DNA from: Rubrivirga sp046845755
Lineage (GTDB): Bacteria > Bacteroidota > Rhodothermia > Rhodothermales > Rubricoccaceae
Reading direction: 5' to 3'
Assembly (NCBI RefSeq): GCF_046845755.1
Contig: NZ_CP177357.1
Span: 2,790,001-2,854,000 of the forward strand
Length of the DNA stretch: 64,000 nucleotides
Positions 16,146-31,225 of the stretch are shown here, piece by piece. The translations under genes were made by a program, and so were the position numbers. The notes under the pieces were generated by a model. It was not told the origin of the DNA. It ran no database searches and saw only the letters and a list, made by a program, of their open reading frames with translations. How positions within the stretch are numbered: position 1 is the stretch's first letter; each line of letters begins with the position of its first letter.

Positions 16146-17633
16146 ATGACCGCCCTCGACGCCCTCCGCTTGCGCACCCGCCGTCTTTCAGATCACCCCG
16201 TCGCCGAGGACGCCGACTACGTGCTGTGCTGGCTGGGGCAGGCGCTCCGCGCTGATCACAATCCCGTCATCGACGCGTCGCTCGCGCTCGGCGCCGAGCT
16301 GGACCTTCCCGTCGTGGTCCTCCACACGCTCGAAAACCGCTACCCGTACGCCTCCCACCGCATCCACCGGTTTATGCTGGAAGCGAGCCAGGAGCTGGGG
16401 CCCGGCGTCGAGGCGCGGGGCCTGCGGTTCGCGCGGTACGTCCGCCAGGGGGACGCGGGCGGCGACGCCCCCGGCGCCGTCGACGTGTCCGCCCGGCTGG
16501 CGCGGCGCGCCGCCGCCGTGTTCACGAACGACGTCCCGACGTTCGTCGCCGGAGAGTACTCGGCCATGCTGGCGGCCCGGCTAGAGGGCCGCGCCGTGTT
16601 CGCCGTCGACGCCTGCTGCGCCGTCCCGATGAACGCGTTCGAGGCGCACCTCCCGACGACCAAGGCCTTCCGCGCCGCGCACGGGGCGCGCCGCCCGGAC
16701 CACCTGGCGCTCAACCTCACCCAGCCGAGCACGGGCGTTTTCGAGGGCGACCTCGACCTTCCCAACACGCCCGACCCGACCGACTGGGACGACGGGGCGC
16801 TCGACGCCTTCGTCGCCGGCTGCGGCGTCGACATGAGCGTGCCGCCTGCGCCGGGCTGGAACGGGCGCCGGAGCGCCGCGCTGGCGCGGCTGCGGTACGC
16901 CGTCGAGCACGTCGTGCCCCGCTACAAGTGGACGCGCAACAACCCCGCGCTTGACGACGCGACCACCAAGCTGTCGCCGTGGCTTCACTTCGGGGTGCTC
17001 TCGCCCCGCGAGGTGGCCGTCGCCGTGCTCGACGCCGAGGCCGAGGGGCACGTCCCCAGCGCCGCCCGGTGGAAATTCCTCGACGAGCTGCTGACGTGGC
17101 GCGAGGTGTACCACCACCGCTGCCGCTGGGAGCCCGGCTGGCACCGCTGGGACGGCCTGCCCGAGTGGGCGCGCGAGACGCTGCTCGCGCACGCCGACGA
17201 CCCGCGCCCGACGCTGTTCTCGCTCGACGAGCTGGCGCACGGTGAGACCGACGACGAGACTTGGAACGCCGCCCAGAAGCAGTTCGCGATCGATGGCTGG
17301 ATGAACAACAACCTGCGGATGTACTGGGGCCGCCAACTCCTGAAGTGGCGCCCCGACCCCCGAGACGCGTTCGCCACGACGTGCTACCTCAACGACCGCT
17401 TCAGCCTGGACGGCCGGAATGCGTCGACGTACGGGGGCATCCGGTCGGGCTTCGGCGAGGTCCGCCCGTGGAAGGAGCGGCCGATCTACGGGACCGTCGC
17501 GGGCAAGACGAGCGGGGCGCTCATGAAGCGGGACGGCGTGCCCGAGTGGATCGCGGAGCAGGCGGCGCGTGAGGTGCCGTTCCGCGCCGCCATCGCGGCC
17601 GACCCGCCGCCCGAGTTCGAGCGCTACCTCTGA
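16146..17633 (+). CDS. phrB: Class II cyclobutane pyrimidine dimer photolyase
   Basis: 495 residues. It repairs UV-induced pyrimidine dimers using blue light and FAD. The N-terminal photolyase alpha/beta domain begins VLCWLGQALRADHNP. The C-terminal FAD domain shows WKFLDELLTWREVYHH, the helix QFAIDGWMNNNLRMYWGRQL with conserved Asn-Met-Arg-Met-Tyr-Trp, and the closing NDRFSLDGRNASTYGGI. These match class II more than class I enzymes. The ATG at 16146 was chosen because a Gly/Arg/Pro-rich frame upstream is a shadow. Light-driven repair suits a sunlit aquatic host (inference). It is divergent from the 7TM kinase. Confidence 0.88.
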   Translation: MTALDALRLRTRRLSDHPVAEDADYVLCWLGQALRADHNPVIDASLALGAELDLPVVVLHTLENRYPYASHRIHRFMLEASQELGPGVEARGLRFARYVRQGDAGGDAPGAVDVSARLARRAAAVFTNDVPTFVAGEYSAMLAARLEGRAVFAVDACCAVPMNAFEAHLPTTKAFRAAHGARRPDHLALNLTQPSTGVFEGDLDLPNTPDPTDWDDGALDAFVAGCGVDMSVPPAPGWNGRRSAALARLRYAVEHVVPRYKWTRNNPALDDATTKLSPWLHFGVLSPREVAVAVLDAEAEGHVPSAARWKFLDELLTWREVYHHRCRWEPGWHRWDGLPEWARETLLAHADDPRPTLFSLDELAHGETDDETWNAAQKQFAIDGWMNNNLRMYWGRQLLKWRPDPRDAFATTCYLNDRFSLDGRNASTYGGIRSGFGEVRPWKERPIYGTVAGKTSGALMKRDGVPEWIAEQAAREVPFRAAIAADPPPEFERYL

Positions 17634-17659
17634 GCGCGTCGGGTGCCCGAGGCCGCCAC

Positions 17660-19939
17660 CTACTCGGCGCCGTAGAGCCCGGCGTAGATCGCGCGGTTGC
17701 GGGTCAGGATCTTGACGTACTCGCGCGTCTCGCGGAACGGGATCCGCTCGGCGAAGAGCGCGTCGCGCCCGAACTCGGGGAACGCGCGCCAGGCGTCGAC
17801 CTGGTGCGGGCCCGCGTTGTAGGCCCCGAAGACGGCCGGGAGCGACCCGTCGTAGGCCGCCACCTGCTGGCCGACGTAGCGCGTGCCCAGTAAGACGTTG
17901 ACCTCGGGGAGGTAGAGCAGCGCCGGGTCCCAGTCCTCGAGGCCGACCTCGGCCGCCAGCGTGCGGCCCGTCGCGGGCATGAGCTGCATGAGCCCCCGGG
18001 CGCCGACGTGCGAGGTGGCACGTGCCGAGAACTGCGACTCCTGCCGGATCAGCGCCGCCGCCACGAACGGGTCGACGTCGTTCACCTGGGCCTCGGCCGC
18101 GATCATGCGGCGGAAGGGGAACGGGTACAGGATGCGGAGCCGACGTGCGTTCGTCCCCCCACCTAAGCTCTGCCCGATGAGGATGGCCCGGCGGCCGTAG
18201 CCACGTTCGATGAGCGCCTCCGCGAGTGCATACCGCACGGCCTGCCCGCCGCCGACCTGGGCGACCACGCGGTCGACCTCGGTCTCGGCGATCTCGGGGA
18301 AGCCCGCCTCGCGGAGCACGTCGACGCCTCGCAGCGCCCGGGCGACGCGAGCGGCTGCGTCGGGATCGGCGGGGGGCGAGGCGACCATCGGGAGCGGCCA
18401 GAACGGCTCGCCGAGCGCGTCGCTGGCCAACAGGGCGTAGTACGAGTCGCGCGCCTGGCGCAGAACGCTCCGGAAGCGGTCGGCGGCGGCGGTCGAGTCC
18501 CCGGCCTCGGCGTGCGCGCGGCCGGCCCAGTAGCGCGCCCGCAGGGCCTCGCGCGCGTCGCCCCGGTAGCCGTCCCAGAGCTGGGCCGCCTGGGCGTAGT
18601 CCCCGTCTAGGAACGCTTGCCCGGCGAGGCGCAGGGTAGCGAGGGCGGCCCAGCGCGTCCCGGCGTGCTGGCGCACGATCTGGGTGTACAGCGCGCGTGC
18701 CCGGTCGAGGTCGCCGCCCTGGTGGAGCACGTCGGCCGCGAAGTAGAGGTTGGGCGCCGGGTCGGCGGCCGCGAGCGCGAGGTAGAGCCCAGCGGCCTCG
18801 TCGGTGCGGCCCATCCGGCCGAGGGTCCCGGCCCGAAGCTCGCGGGCGTCGGTCCGGCCCGCGATCGGGGCGAGCACGCTCTCGACCTCGTCGTAGCGCT
18901 GGGCGTCGAACAGGGCGTCGGCCGCTTGGTAGCGGATGTCCGCCTGCTGGGCGGGCGAGCCCACATCCGCGGCGAGCCACCGGCGGAAGGCGTCGGCGGC
19001 CTCGGCGTTGAGGCCGAGGGCGCGGTCGGTGCGGGCGAGGGCCAGCCAGTCGGCGGCGGACGGGGTGCCCTGCCGCAGGCGTGCGGCGGCCTGGCGCGCG
19101 GCCGGGCTGCCGGGGTCCTCGTCGATGGCGTCGCGGTAGCGCGCGCGCGCGGCGTCGGCGTCCCCCAGTTCGTCCGCCAGCTGGCCGGCGGTGACGGCGA
19201 AGGCGGCGCGCGCAGCGCCGGTTCCGGCTTGGGAGCGGGCGGCGTCGGCCAAGCGCCGCGCGGCGGCGAGGTCGCCGGAGACGCGGGCGGCCTCGATCCG
19301 GGCCACCTCCATCCGCCGGCCCCGCTCGCCGCCCGTGACGCGCCCCGCGAGCGCCTCGACGCGGTCGACCTCCCCGGCTCGCGCCAGCGCCTCGGCCGCC
19401 AGCACCGCACGCCAGTCGGGCGGGACGGCCTCCACGTCCGCCAGGGCGCGGTCGCCCTCCCCCGGGTTTTGCTGAGCCATAACGAGAGCACGCCGGAGCC
19501 GGGCCGCCTCGCGCTCGACGGCGAGCGACGTGTCCGACGCGATCAGGAACGCGTCGTAGCCCGCCCGAGCCGCGTCCAGGTCCCCTGCCTCGTCGTGCGC
19601 GCGGGCCAGGAGGTAGCGGGCACGGCCGCCCTCCAGCGAGTCCAGCGCCGGGACGCCGTCGAGCAGGGCGAGGACGCGGGCCCAGTCGCCGGCCCCGGCC
19701 TCGGCGCGCGCCGCGAGCAGGCGGGCGTCGAGCGAGAGGTCGCCGTCCGTCTCCGCCCGGCGCAGCACGCGGGCGGCGCTCCAGGGGCGGTCGGTGTCGA
19801 GCAGCGCTCGGGCCTCGGCGAGGGCCTCGGGGCCGCTGGCGGAGCGGGCCGGACTGCCTCCGTTGGAATCCGGGCCGCAGCCGCCGGCCAAGACCGCGAA
19901 CAGCGCGAGGAACGAGAGGGCAAAGGAGCGGCAGCGCAT
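17660..19939 (-). CDS. Lytic transglycosylase lipoprotein, Slt70-like
   Basis: 759 residues. It cleaves peptidoglycan glycan strands in the periplasm. A lipoprotein signal MRCRSFALSFLALFAVLAGGCG is followed by an Ala/Arg-rich superhelical region of tetratricopeptide-like helical hairpins covering about 550 residues. The C-terminal SLT domain begins NDVDPFVAAALIRQESQFS, with catalytic Glu 634; SHVGARGLMQLMPATG and GAYNAGPHQVDAW are standard. The ATG at 19939 opens the signal peptide; an upstream in-frame extension is Arg-rich and was rejected. It lies convergent to the photolyase gene. Confidence 0.92.
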   Translation of the reverse strand: MRCRSFALSFLALFAVLAGGCGPDSNGGSPARSASGPEALAEARALLDTDRPWSAARVLRRAETDGDLSLDARLLAARAEAGAGDWARVLALLDGVPALDSLEGGRARYLLARAHDEAGDLDAARAGYDAFLIASDTSLAVEREAARLRRALVMAQQNPGEGDRALADVEAVPPDWRAVLAAEALARAGEVDRVEALAGRVTGGERGRRMEVARIEAARVSGDLAAARRLADAARSQAGTGAARAAFAVTAGQLADELGDADAARARYRDAIDEDPGSPAARQAAARLRQGTPSAADWLALARTDRALGLNAEAADAFRRWLAADVGSPAQQADIRYQAADALFDAQRYDEVESVLAPIAGRTDARELRAGTLGRMGRTDEAAGLYLALAAADPAPNLYFAADVLHQGGDLDRARALYTQIVRQHAGTRWAALATLRLAGQAFLDGDYAQAAQLWDGYRGDAREALRARYWAGRAHAEAGDSTAAADRFRSVLRQARDSYYALLASDALGEPFWPLPMVASPPADPDAAARVARALRGVDVLREAGFPEIAETEVDRVVAQVGGGQAVRYALAEALIERGYGRRAILIGQSLGGGTNARRLRILYPFPFRRMIAAEAQVNDVDPFVAAALIRQESQFSARATSHVGARGLMQLMPATGRTLAAEVGLEDWDPALLYLPEVNVLLGTRYVGQQVAAYDGSLPAVFGAYNAGPHQVDAWRAFPEFGRDALFAERIPFRETREYVKILTRNRAIYAGLYGAE

Positions 19940-20065
19940 GGCAAAGGGGTCGGGTGCGCTGCCAATGCCGCGTGGGGCCTGACGGTTGCACGCCCGGCGC
20001 CTCGAGCCCCAAGCGATCCCGCCCGGCGCCGCCGGGCCGACCCGACGGACCACCCGAACAGAGGC

Positions 20066-20100
20066 GCGCCTCCGCCGGGCCAAAGCCGCAGCGGAGGCGC
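20066..20100 (-). terminator. Strong hairpin downstream of T9SS cargo gene
   Basis: GCGCCTCCGC (20066-20075) and GCGGAGGCGC (20091-20100) form a perfect 10-bp stem. It lies just past the stop of the T9SS cargo gene on the minus strand, and a second GC-rich palindrome (GACCCGG...CCGGGTC) lies closer to the stop. Probable terminator. Confidence 0.5.
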
Positions 20101-20150
20101 GAAGACCCGGTCGCCCGCCCCGGCCTCGGGGCCGGGTCGGGCAGGGTCGG

Positions 20151-22469
20151 TCAGCGGACGACTGTCAGCCGCTGCGTCGCGACGAACGAGCCAGACGTCA
20201 TCCGGACGATGTATACGCCCGACGGCAGGTCCGCGCCGTGCACCGTCGCGCGGTGCGTGCCGGGCTCCTGCGGGCCGTCGGCGAGCACGGCGACCTCGCG
20301 GCCGACCACGTCGTAGACGACCACGCGGACGGGGGCCGTCTCGGGCACGTCGAACGCCACCGTCGCCTGGCCGCGGGCCGGGTTCGGGTACGGCGCCGCC
20401 AGCGCGAGCTCGCCGGGGAGCGCCGACGACGACGACGCGATCGGCGCGGCGGCCGTCTCCGGGCCGCTGTCGGCCGTGGCCTCGACGGGGCAATCCAGGT
20501 ACGGCCCTGGCCCCGCGCACCCGTCCCGCTCGACCACGCGGATCGCCGCGGAGCCCGGGGCCATCTCGAACCGCGCGCCGACGATCGGCCCGACGACGCG
20601 GCTGTCGCGCCCGACACGGACCGGGCCGTACGGCGCGATCACCTGGGCCCCGACGTACGCGCCGTCGTCGATGGTCACGTGGCCCGTCGCCTCGATCGAG
20701 AGGTACCGCGCGTCGACGTCGCCTTCCCCGACGCCGACCCACGTCTGATCGCGGATGATCACCGGGCCGTCCACGCCGATCGAGATGGGGCCGTCGGGGA
20801 TGGACGCCGTGATCGATGTGCCGACGGCCATCGAGATCGAGGTGAACGTGTAGTCGCCCGGCTCGAGCGTCAGCGCCGAGCCGTCGGGCAGCCGGAGCTT
20901 GGCGTAGTCGCCCGGCGCGAGGTGCCGGGTCTCGCCGACGAACAGCTTCACGTCCCGCGTGCCGGGCCACACGGCGACGCTCGGGAGCGGGACGGACGGC
21001 GCGGGCGAGTTCGTCACGGTCCCGGTCACGGTCGCGTGCGCGCCGATGAGGACGCGGCGGGCCCGGACGTCGCCGTCGACCCAATTCCCGTTGTGGATGT
21101 CGAGGAGCACCACGGCCGTGGCGTTGCCGATGTGGGTGCTCGGGGATCCGCCCCACAGCCGGGTCGAGCCGTTCGTGTGGAGGTCGCCCTCGGTCTCCGA
21201 CGGCGAGTGGATGAGGGTCCGGGTGTCGGTCAGGATCCCGTAGTCGCTGAGGAACGCGCCGGGGTCGTCGATCACGTTGACCGTCCGCGTCGCCTCGGAC
21301 GTGTTGCCGGCCGCGTCGACGGCGGCGTAGGTCCGGATGTAGACGCCGACCGTGTTCGTGTCGACCTCGTCGCCACCGTCGGTCACCGGGACCGTCTCGT
21401 CGACGATGTCGTAGGCCGAGAAGCCGGGGTCGACGAACGGCCCGGAAAACCGGGGCACGTCGATCTCGTCGCCGTCGACGAGCGTGATCGCGGGGGGCGT
21501 CGTGTCGACGACGCGGATCCGGACGCGGTCGGAGTCGGTGTCGCCGGGCGCGGCCGTCGGCGGGGCCCCCTCGGTCACGGTGAGGTAGAGCGACCGCGAG
21601 CCGACGTCGAACTGGACCTCCGGGGTCGGGCCGCTCGCCACGAACGCCCCGCCATTGACGAGCGTCCACTCGTAGTCGGCGATGATGCCCGTCGAGGCGG
21701 ACCCGTCGAGCTGGACGAGCGCGCCGTCGGGGCCCGTCGCTTCGACCCGCTGGTTCGGGCCGGCGTCGGCCCGGAGGCCGAGGGCGCCGAAGGTGAGGTC
21801 CGAGAACAGCTCGGCCTCGTTTGTCGTGTTCGTCACGTCGATCTGGGTGATCGCCTCGTCCGCGATCACGCCGAAGAACGACCCGCCCGCCGGGAGACCC
21901 GCGGGGCTGATCGTCGTGGAGCCGAGCGAGCCGCCCGCGCCGAACACCTCGATCGTGAACGTGCCCGGATCGAGCGTGGCGATGTTGAACCCGACCGCGG
22001 CCGGTCCGTCGTCGAAGGTGAACCGGGAGTCGTCGCCGAACGTGTTCGGCCCAACCATGTACGTCGACGCACTCAGGAAGCCCGGCCCGACCACCACGTA
22101 GTCGTCGACCGGGGGGACGAGGAAGATGTTGTCGAACGAGAACCCGTCGACCACGCCGCCCGACGGGAAGCAGGCGTCGTTCGTCGTGCTGTTGAGCGTG
22201 CCCCCGCAGGAACTGACGCCCCCGGGCCCGACGAGCGTGCCGGAGAAGTCCTCGGACGCACCGAGCGGGCCGGTCTCCGCGTCGAACGCCGCGCGGTCGG
22301 TGAAGAAGGTGAGGCCGGGGAGCGATGCGTGCGTCGTCGGGGCCGGCGCGAAGTCGGCGGGCTTCTCGGAGCCGTCGAGGTCGGTGAACGACTGTTGGGC
22401 GAGGGCCTCGTGGGGCAGCGCGAGCAGCGCCAGCACCAGAAGCGGCAGGAGGGCCAAAGAGCGTGTCAT
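20151..22469 (-). CDS. Secreted multidomain protein with T9SS sorting domain
   Basis: 772 residues. A Sec signal (MTRSLALLPLLVLALLALPHEALAQ) leads into a beta-rich N-terminal domain (FDNIFLVPPVDDYVVVGPGF). Next are a PKD-like segment (GPNQRVEATGPDGALVQLDG) and a DUF5011-type Ig-like domain (DTTPPAITLVDGDEIDVP...). A repetitive beta-solenoid-like region follows (GNWVDGDVRARRVLIGAHAT... GPVRVGRDSRVVGPIVGA). It ends in a type A T9SS C-terminal sorting domain (YPNPARGQATVAFDVPE ... LPSGVYIVRMTSG ... QRLTVVR). It is therefore exported through Sec and then T9SS to the cell surface. The specific role is unknown. The start at 22469 opens the signal peptide. Confidence 0.88.
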   Translation of the reverse strand: MTRSLALLPLLVLALLALPHEALAQQSFTDLDGSEKPADFAPAPTTHASLPGLTFFTDRAAFDAETGPLGASEDFSGTLVGPGGVSSCGGTLNSTTNDACFPSGGVVDGFSFDNIFLVPPVDDYVVVGPGFLSASTYMVGPNTFGDDSRFTFDDGPAAVGFNIATLDPGTFTIEVFGAGGSLGSTTISPAGLPAGGSFFGVIADEAITQIDVTNTTNEAELFSDLTFGALGLRADAGPNQRVEATGPDGALVQLDGSASTGIIADYEWTLVNGGAFVASGPTPEVQFDVGSRSLYLTVTEGAPPTAAPGDTDSDRVRIRVVDTTPPAITLVDGDEIDVPRFSGPFVDPGFSAYDIVDETVPVTDGGDEVDTNTVGVYIRTYAAVDAAGNTSEATRTVNVIDDPGAFLSDYGILTDTRTLIHSPSETEGDLHTNGSTRLWGGSPSTHIGNATAVVLLDIHNGNWVDGDVRARRVLIGAHATVTGTVTNSPAPSVPLPSVAVWPGTRDVKLFVGETRHLAPGDYAKLRLPDGSALTLEPGDYTFTSISMAVGTSITASIPDGPISIGVDGPVIIRDQTWVGVGEGDVDARYLSIEATGHVTIDDGAYVGAQVIAPYGPVRVGRDSRVVGPIVGARFEMAPGSAAIRVVERDGCAGPGPYLDCPVEATADSGPETAAAPIASSSSALPGELALAAPYPNPARGQATVAFDVPETAPVRVVVYDVVGREVAVLADGPQEPGTHRATVHGADLPSGVYIVRMTSGSFVATQRLTVVR

Positions 22470-22984
22470 CAGGGGGAAGGGGAGTGCGCTCCGAACGTAA
22501 AGCACGCCTATTTAACCGGATCCCACACAGGGTTTAGACAGGTGCCCCTCCCGGACGCCCCCGAGCCCGGCGGCCACCGGACGGGCGGGCCGGGCGCGGC
22601 GCCGACTCCCGTTTCTACGCCCCACAGGCCGGTCGCCGTCCCCTAGATCCCGACGCGGCGCGAGGCGCACCGCCCGCCCGCGGGTCGACCGGGACCCCAC
22701 ACTATCGCAACCTAACGCCAATAACATGCAACACTTAGCTCCCGAGCCCTGGTCTCTCTCCCGTTCGATCCGTCCGCTTGAGGGAGGCGCGCGAGCCGGA
22801 CGGCCGCCGTCGCCGTCGGGTCAGGGCCCAGCAGGCGCGCGCCGACGGCCGCGATCAGGAAGTCCGTGCGGACACCGCTCTGCGCGCGCGGAGCGACGCC
22901 CCACATCCAGCGCGTCCGGGGCGGGCCCGTGCGGAGCTTCCGCGACTCCCGTCCGTACGTGGGAGTCCGACCTGGCTCCCCCGC
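22470..22984. other. Divergent intergenic region
   Basis: 515 bases between two divergent genes with no supportable coding frame. An AT-richer patch (CTATTTAACC near 22509 and AACCTAACGCCAATAACATG near 22711) contrasts with the GC-rich remainder and is where promoters for both genes most likely lie. Confidence 0.45.
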
Positions 22985-25546
22985 ATGGCCCGTTACCCGT
23001 CCGTCGACGTCGCGCTCGACGCGCTCCAGGCTCGCAACGCCGAACTCGAACGCGACCTCGCCGCGGCTCGCCGCGGCGGCGACGTCGAGGCCGCCCTCGA
23101 CCGGGTCTGGACCCGGGCGCTCGACGTCCAGCACAGCGACGAGACGCTGGGCGTGGCGGTCGCCATGTTCGACGCGCTGCGCGGGCTGGGCCTGCCCGTC
23201 GTCCAGATCAGCCTGAGCGGCCGGCCCGACCGCGACGCGGGCGAGGCGCCGGCCTGGACGGCCGGCGTCGACGCCGACGGCGCGGCCCGCGCGAACCAGC
23301 ACGTGACGGCCACGACGGGGCTCGCGCTGCTCGACGCCACGTTCGCCAAGGCCCAGGCCGGGAGCCCCCCGCTGTCGGAGACGCTGGCGCCGGCGGCCTT
23401 CAAGGCCTACCTCCGGGCCTCGCTCGCGCGCTACCCCTCGTCGTACGCCGACCGCGTCGTGGCGCGGGCGCCCCGGGCCGCGACCTACCACTACATCGCC
23501 GTCCCGGCGCGCGCGCGGCAGAGCGGGCCGCTCGTGGCCGTCTTTTCCGAGCCGCCGGGCCCCGACGCGTTGCGCACGCTGGAGCGGTTCGCCGTCCTGT
23601 TCGCGCTGGCGTACGCCCGTCACCAAGACCTCCAGCAGGCCGAGATCCGCGCCCGGACCTCGCGCCTCGACGCGGCCGCCGAACGCGCCCGCGCCCGAGC
23701 GCTCGCGATGCGCGGGCCCGAGGACCTCGACGACGCCGTCGGCACGGTCGTCCGCGAGCTCCGCCGGCTCGGGGTCCCCTTCCACCGTTGCACCGTCGCC
23801 GCGTTCGACGGCCCCACGCGGAGCGCCCGCTACTGGTCGTCGACCGGCCACGCGGCGACGCCGTCGGCCACCAGCACCGTCGAGGGCCACCCGTTCTACG
23901 ACGCCCTGTGGGTGGCGTGGCGCACCCAGCAGGACCTCTCGTACATCTTGGAGGGCGACAGCCTGGACGCCTACCTCGACCGGCTCCGCGCCCTCGACCC
24001 CGCGCTCGCCGACGTCCACGACCCCGCCGAGCGCGAGTACGTCTACGCCGTGACCGTCCCGGCCGGCGTGCTCGCGGCGTTTTCGGCCCAGCCGTTCTCC
24101 GAGGACACCGTCCAGGCCATGCAGCGGATGGGCGGGGCGTTCGACGCCGCGTATGCGCGCTACCTCGACTTGCTGGAAGACCACAAGCGGGCCCGCGAGG
24201 CCGCGCTGGCGGCGTCCGTCGACCGCGTCCGCGCCGAGGTCGCCTCGATGCGCACGGCCGACGACCTCGACCGCGTCACGCCCCGGGTGTGGACCGAGCT
24301 GACCGACCTCGGCGTCCCGTTCGTCCAGTGCGGCGTGTTCATCGTCGACGAGCCCGCGGGCGCCGTCCGCGCGCTCCTCGCCACGCCCGACGGCGCGCCG
24401 CTCGGCGCGCTGGAGCTCCCGGCCGACGAGCCCCCCCTCATCGCCGACGTCGTGGCCCACTGGCGCCGCCAGGACACGCTGGCCGTCGTCCTCCCGCCGG
24501 ACCGCGTGCTGGCGTGGGCCGCGCTCCTGGCCGACGGCGGCCTCGACGGCTCCGCGCTGCCGGCCGGGCCGCTCGCGCTCCGGTTCGCCCCGTTCGCCCA
24601 GGGCCTGCTCTACGTCGGCTCGCCGGCCCCGCTCTCCGAGGAGGACGGGGCGGCCGTCCAGACGCTCGCCTCGGCCTTCGAGGTCGCCTACGCCCGGTAT
24701 GCCGACTTCCAGCGGCTCGACGCCCGCACGCACGAGCTCGAGGCCGCCCTCGCCGACCTCCAGGCCGCCCAGCAGCGGTTGGTGCAGTCCGAAAAGCTGG
24801 CTTCGCTCGGCCAGCTGACGGCCGGGATCGCCCACGAGATCAAGAACCCCCTCAACTTCGTCAACAACTTCGCCAGCCTCTCGCGCGAGCTGGCCGCCGA
24901 GCTGGCCGCCGAGGTCGAGGGCGACTCGGACCCCACCCTCGTCCGCGAGCTCGTCGACGACCTCACCGACAACGCCCGGCGCATCGAGCAGCACGGCCGC
25001 CGCGCCGACGCCATCGTCCGGGCCATGATGCAGCACGCCCGCAGCGGCGCCGGCGAGCGCGGCGCCCTCGACCTCGACGCGCTCGTCGACGAGCACGTCA
25101 ACCTCGCCTACCACGGCCGCCGCGCCCAGGCCTCCGACTTCAACGTGGCGTTGGTGCGGGAGCTCGGCGGCGTCGGCCTGGTGGAGGGCGTGGCCCAGGA
25201 CCTCGGGCGCGTCGTCATCAACCTGGTCTCGAACGCGTTCGACGCCGTCACGGCGCGAGCGGCCGCGGAGGGCCGCGCCTTCGAGCCGACCGTCCGCATC
25301 GCGACGGCGACGGTCGACGGGGGCGTCGAGATCCGCGTCGAGGACAACGGGGCCGGGATGTCGGACGAGGTCCGGGCCCGCGTCTTCGAGCCGTTCTTCA
25401 CCACCAAGCCTGCCGGCAAGGGGACCGGCCTCGGCCTGTCGATGAGCCACGACATCGTGGAGCAGGGCCACGGCGGCCGGCTCGCCGTCGAGAGCTCCGA
25501 CGCCGGCACGACGTTCGTGGTGACGCTCCCCGCCGCCCCGGCCTAG
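22985..25546 (+). CDS. Soluble histidine kinase with three diverged sensor modules
   Basis: 853 residues with no signal or membrane helix. An N-terminal coiled coil (residues 10-32) precedes three related modules (about 35-220, 235-405, 412-585). Each contains a (V)xxELxxLGVPFxxC-like core (LGLPVVQISLS, LGVPFHRCTVA, LGVPFVQCGVF) and each closes with a helix of the form AFxxAYARYxDL. These look like GAF-type small-molecule sensors but are too diverged for me to assign a ligand. The kinase core follows a second coiled coil: His 617 in GIAHEIKNPLNF, N box NLVSNAFDA, G1 DNGAGM, G2 GKGTGLGLSMSHDIV. It is convergent with the giant hybrid kinase. Partner regulator unknown. Confidence 0.88.
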   Translation: MARYPSVDVALDALQARNAELERDLAAARRGGDVEAALDRVWTRALDVQHSDETLGVAVAMFDALRGLGLPVVQISLSGRPDRDAGEAPAWTAGVDADGAARANQHVTATTGLALLDATFAKAQAGSPPLSETLAPAAFKAYLRASLARYPSSYADRVVARAPRAATYHYIAVPARARQSGPLVAVFSEPPGPDALRTLERFAVLFALAYARHQDLQQAEIRARTSRLDAAAERARARALAMRGPEDLDDAVGTVVRELRRLGVPFHRCTVAAFDGPTRSARYWSSTGHAATPSATSTVEGHPFYDALWVAWRTQQDLSYILEGDSLDAYLDRLRALDPALADVHDPAEREYVYAVTVPAGVLAAFSAQPFSEDTVQAMQRMGGAFDAAYARYLDLLEDHKRAREAALAASVDRVRAEVASMRTADDLDRVTPRVWTELTDLGVPFVQCGVFIVDEPAGAVRALLATPDGAPLGALELPADEPPLIADVVAHWRRQDTLAVVLPPDRVLAWAALLADGGLDGSALPAGPLALRFAPFAQGLLYVGSPAPLSEEDGAAVQTLASAFEVAYARYADFQRLDARTHELEAALADLQAAQQRLVQSEKLASLGQLTAGIAHEIKNPLNFVNNFASLSRELAAELAAEVEGDSDPTLVRELVDDLTDNARRIEQHGRRADAIVRAMMQHARSGAGERGALDLDALVDEHVNLAYHGRRAQASDFNVALVRELGGVGLVEGVAQDLGRVVINLVSNAFDAVTARAAAEGRAFEPTVRIATATVDGGVEIRVEDNGAGMSDEVRARVFEPFFTTKPAGKGTGLGLSMSHDIVEQGHGGRLAVESSDAGTTFVVTLPAAPA

Positions 25547-25564
25547 CCGAGGCGGCGGCGCACG

Positions 25565-31105
<5,541 letters not shown>

Positions 31106-31140
31106 CGAGCAGCAGGGAGAGCCAGGGGGTCCGTCGGGCC

Positions 31141-31148
31141 GAAAGGTA
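31141..31148 (-). promoter_or_regulatory. TACCTTTC promoter-like -7 element
   Basis: On the minus strand CGATACCTTTCGG lies 36 bases before the kinase ATG at 31105. TACCTTTC matches the Bacteroidota -7 element TAnnTTTG at all but the last base. No clear -33 element. Confidence 0.35.
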
Positions 31149-31225
31149 TCGGCAGCCGACACGCCCTCTCTACTCCGGCGCGACCTATATGTGCCCCCAC
31201 CTGTCGAGGTCGCCCCTGGCGGCCC

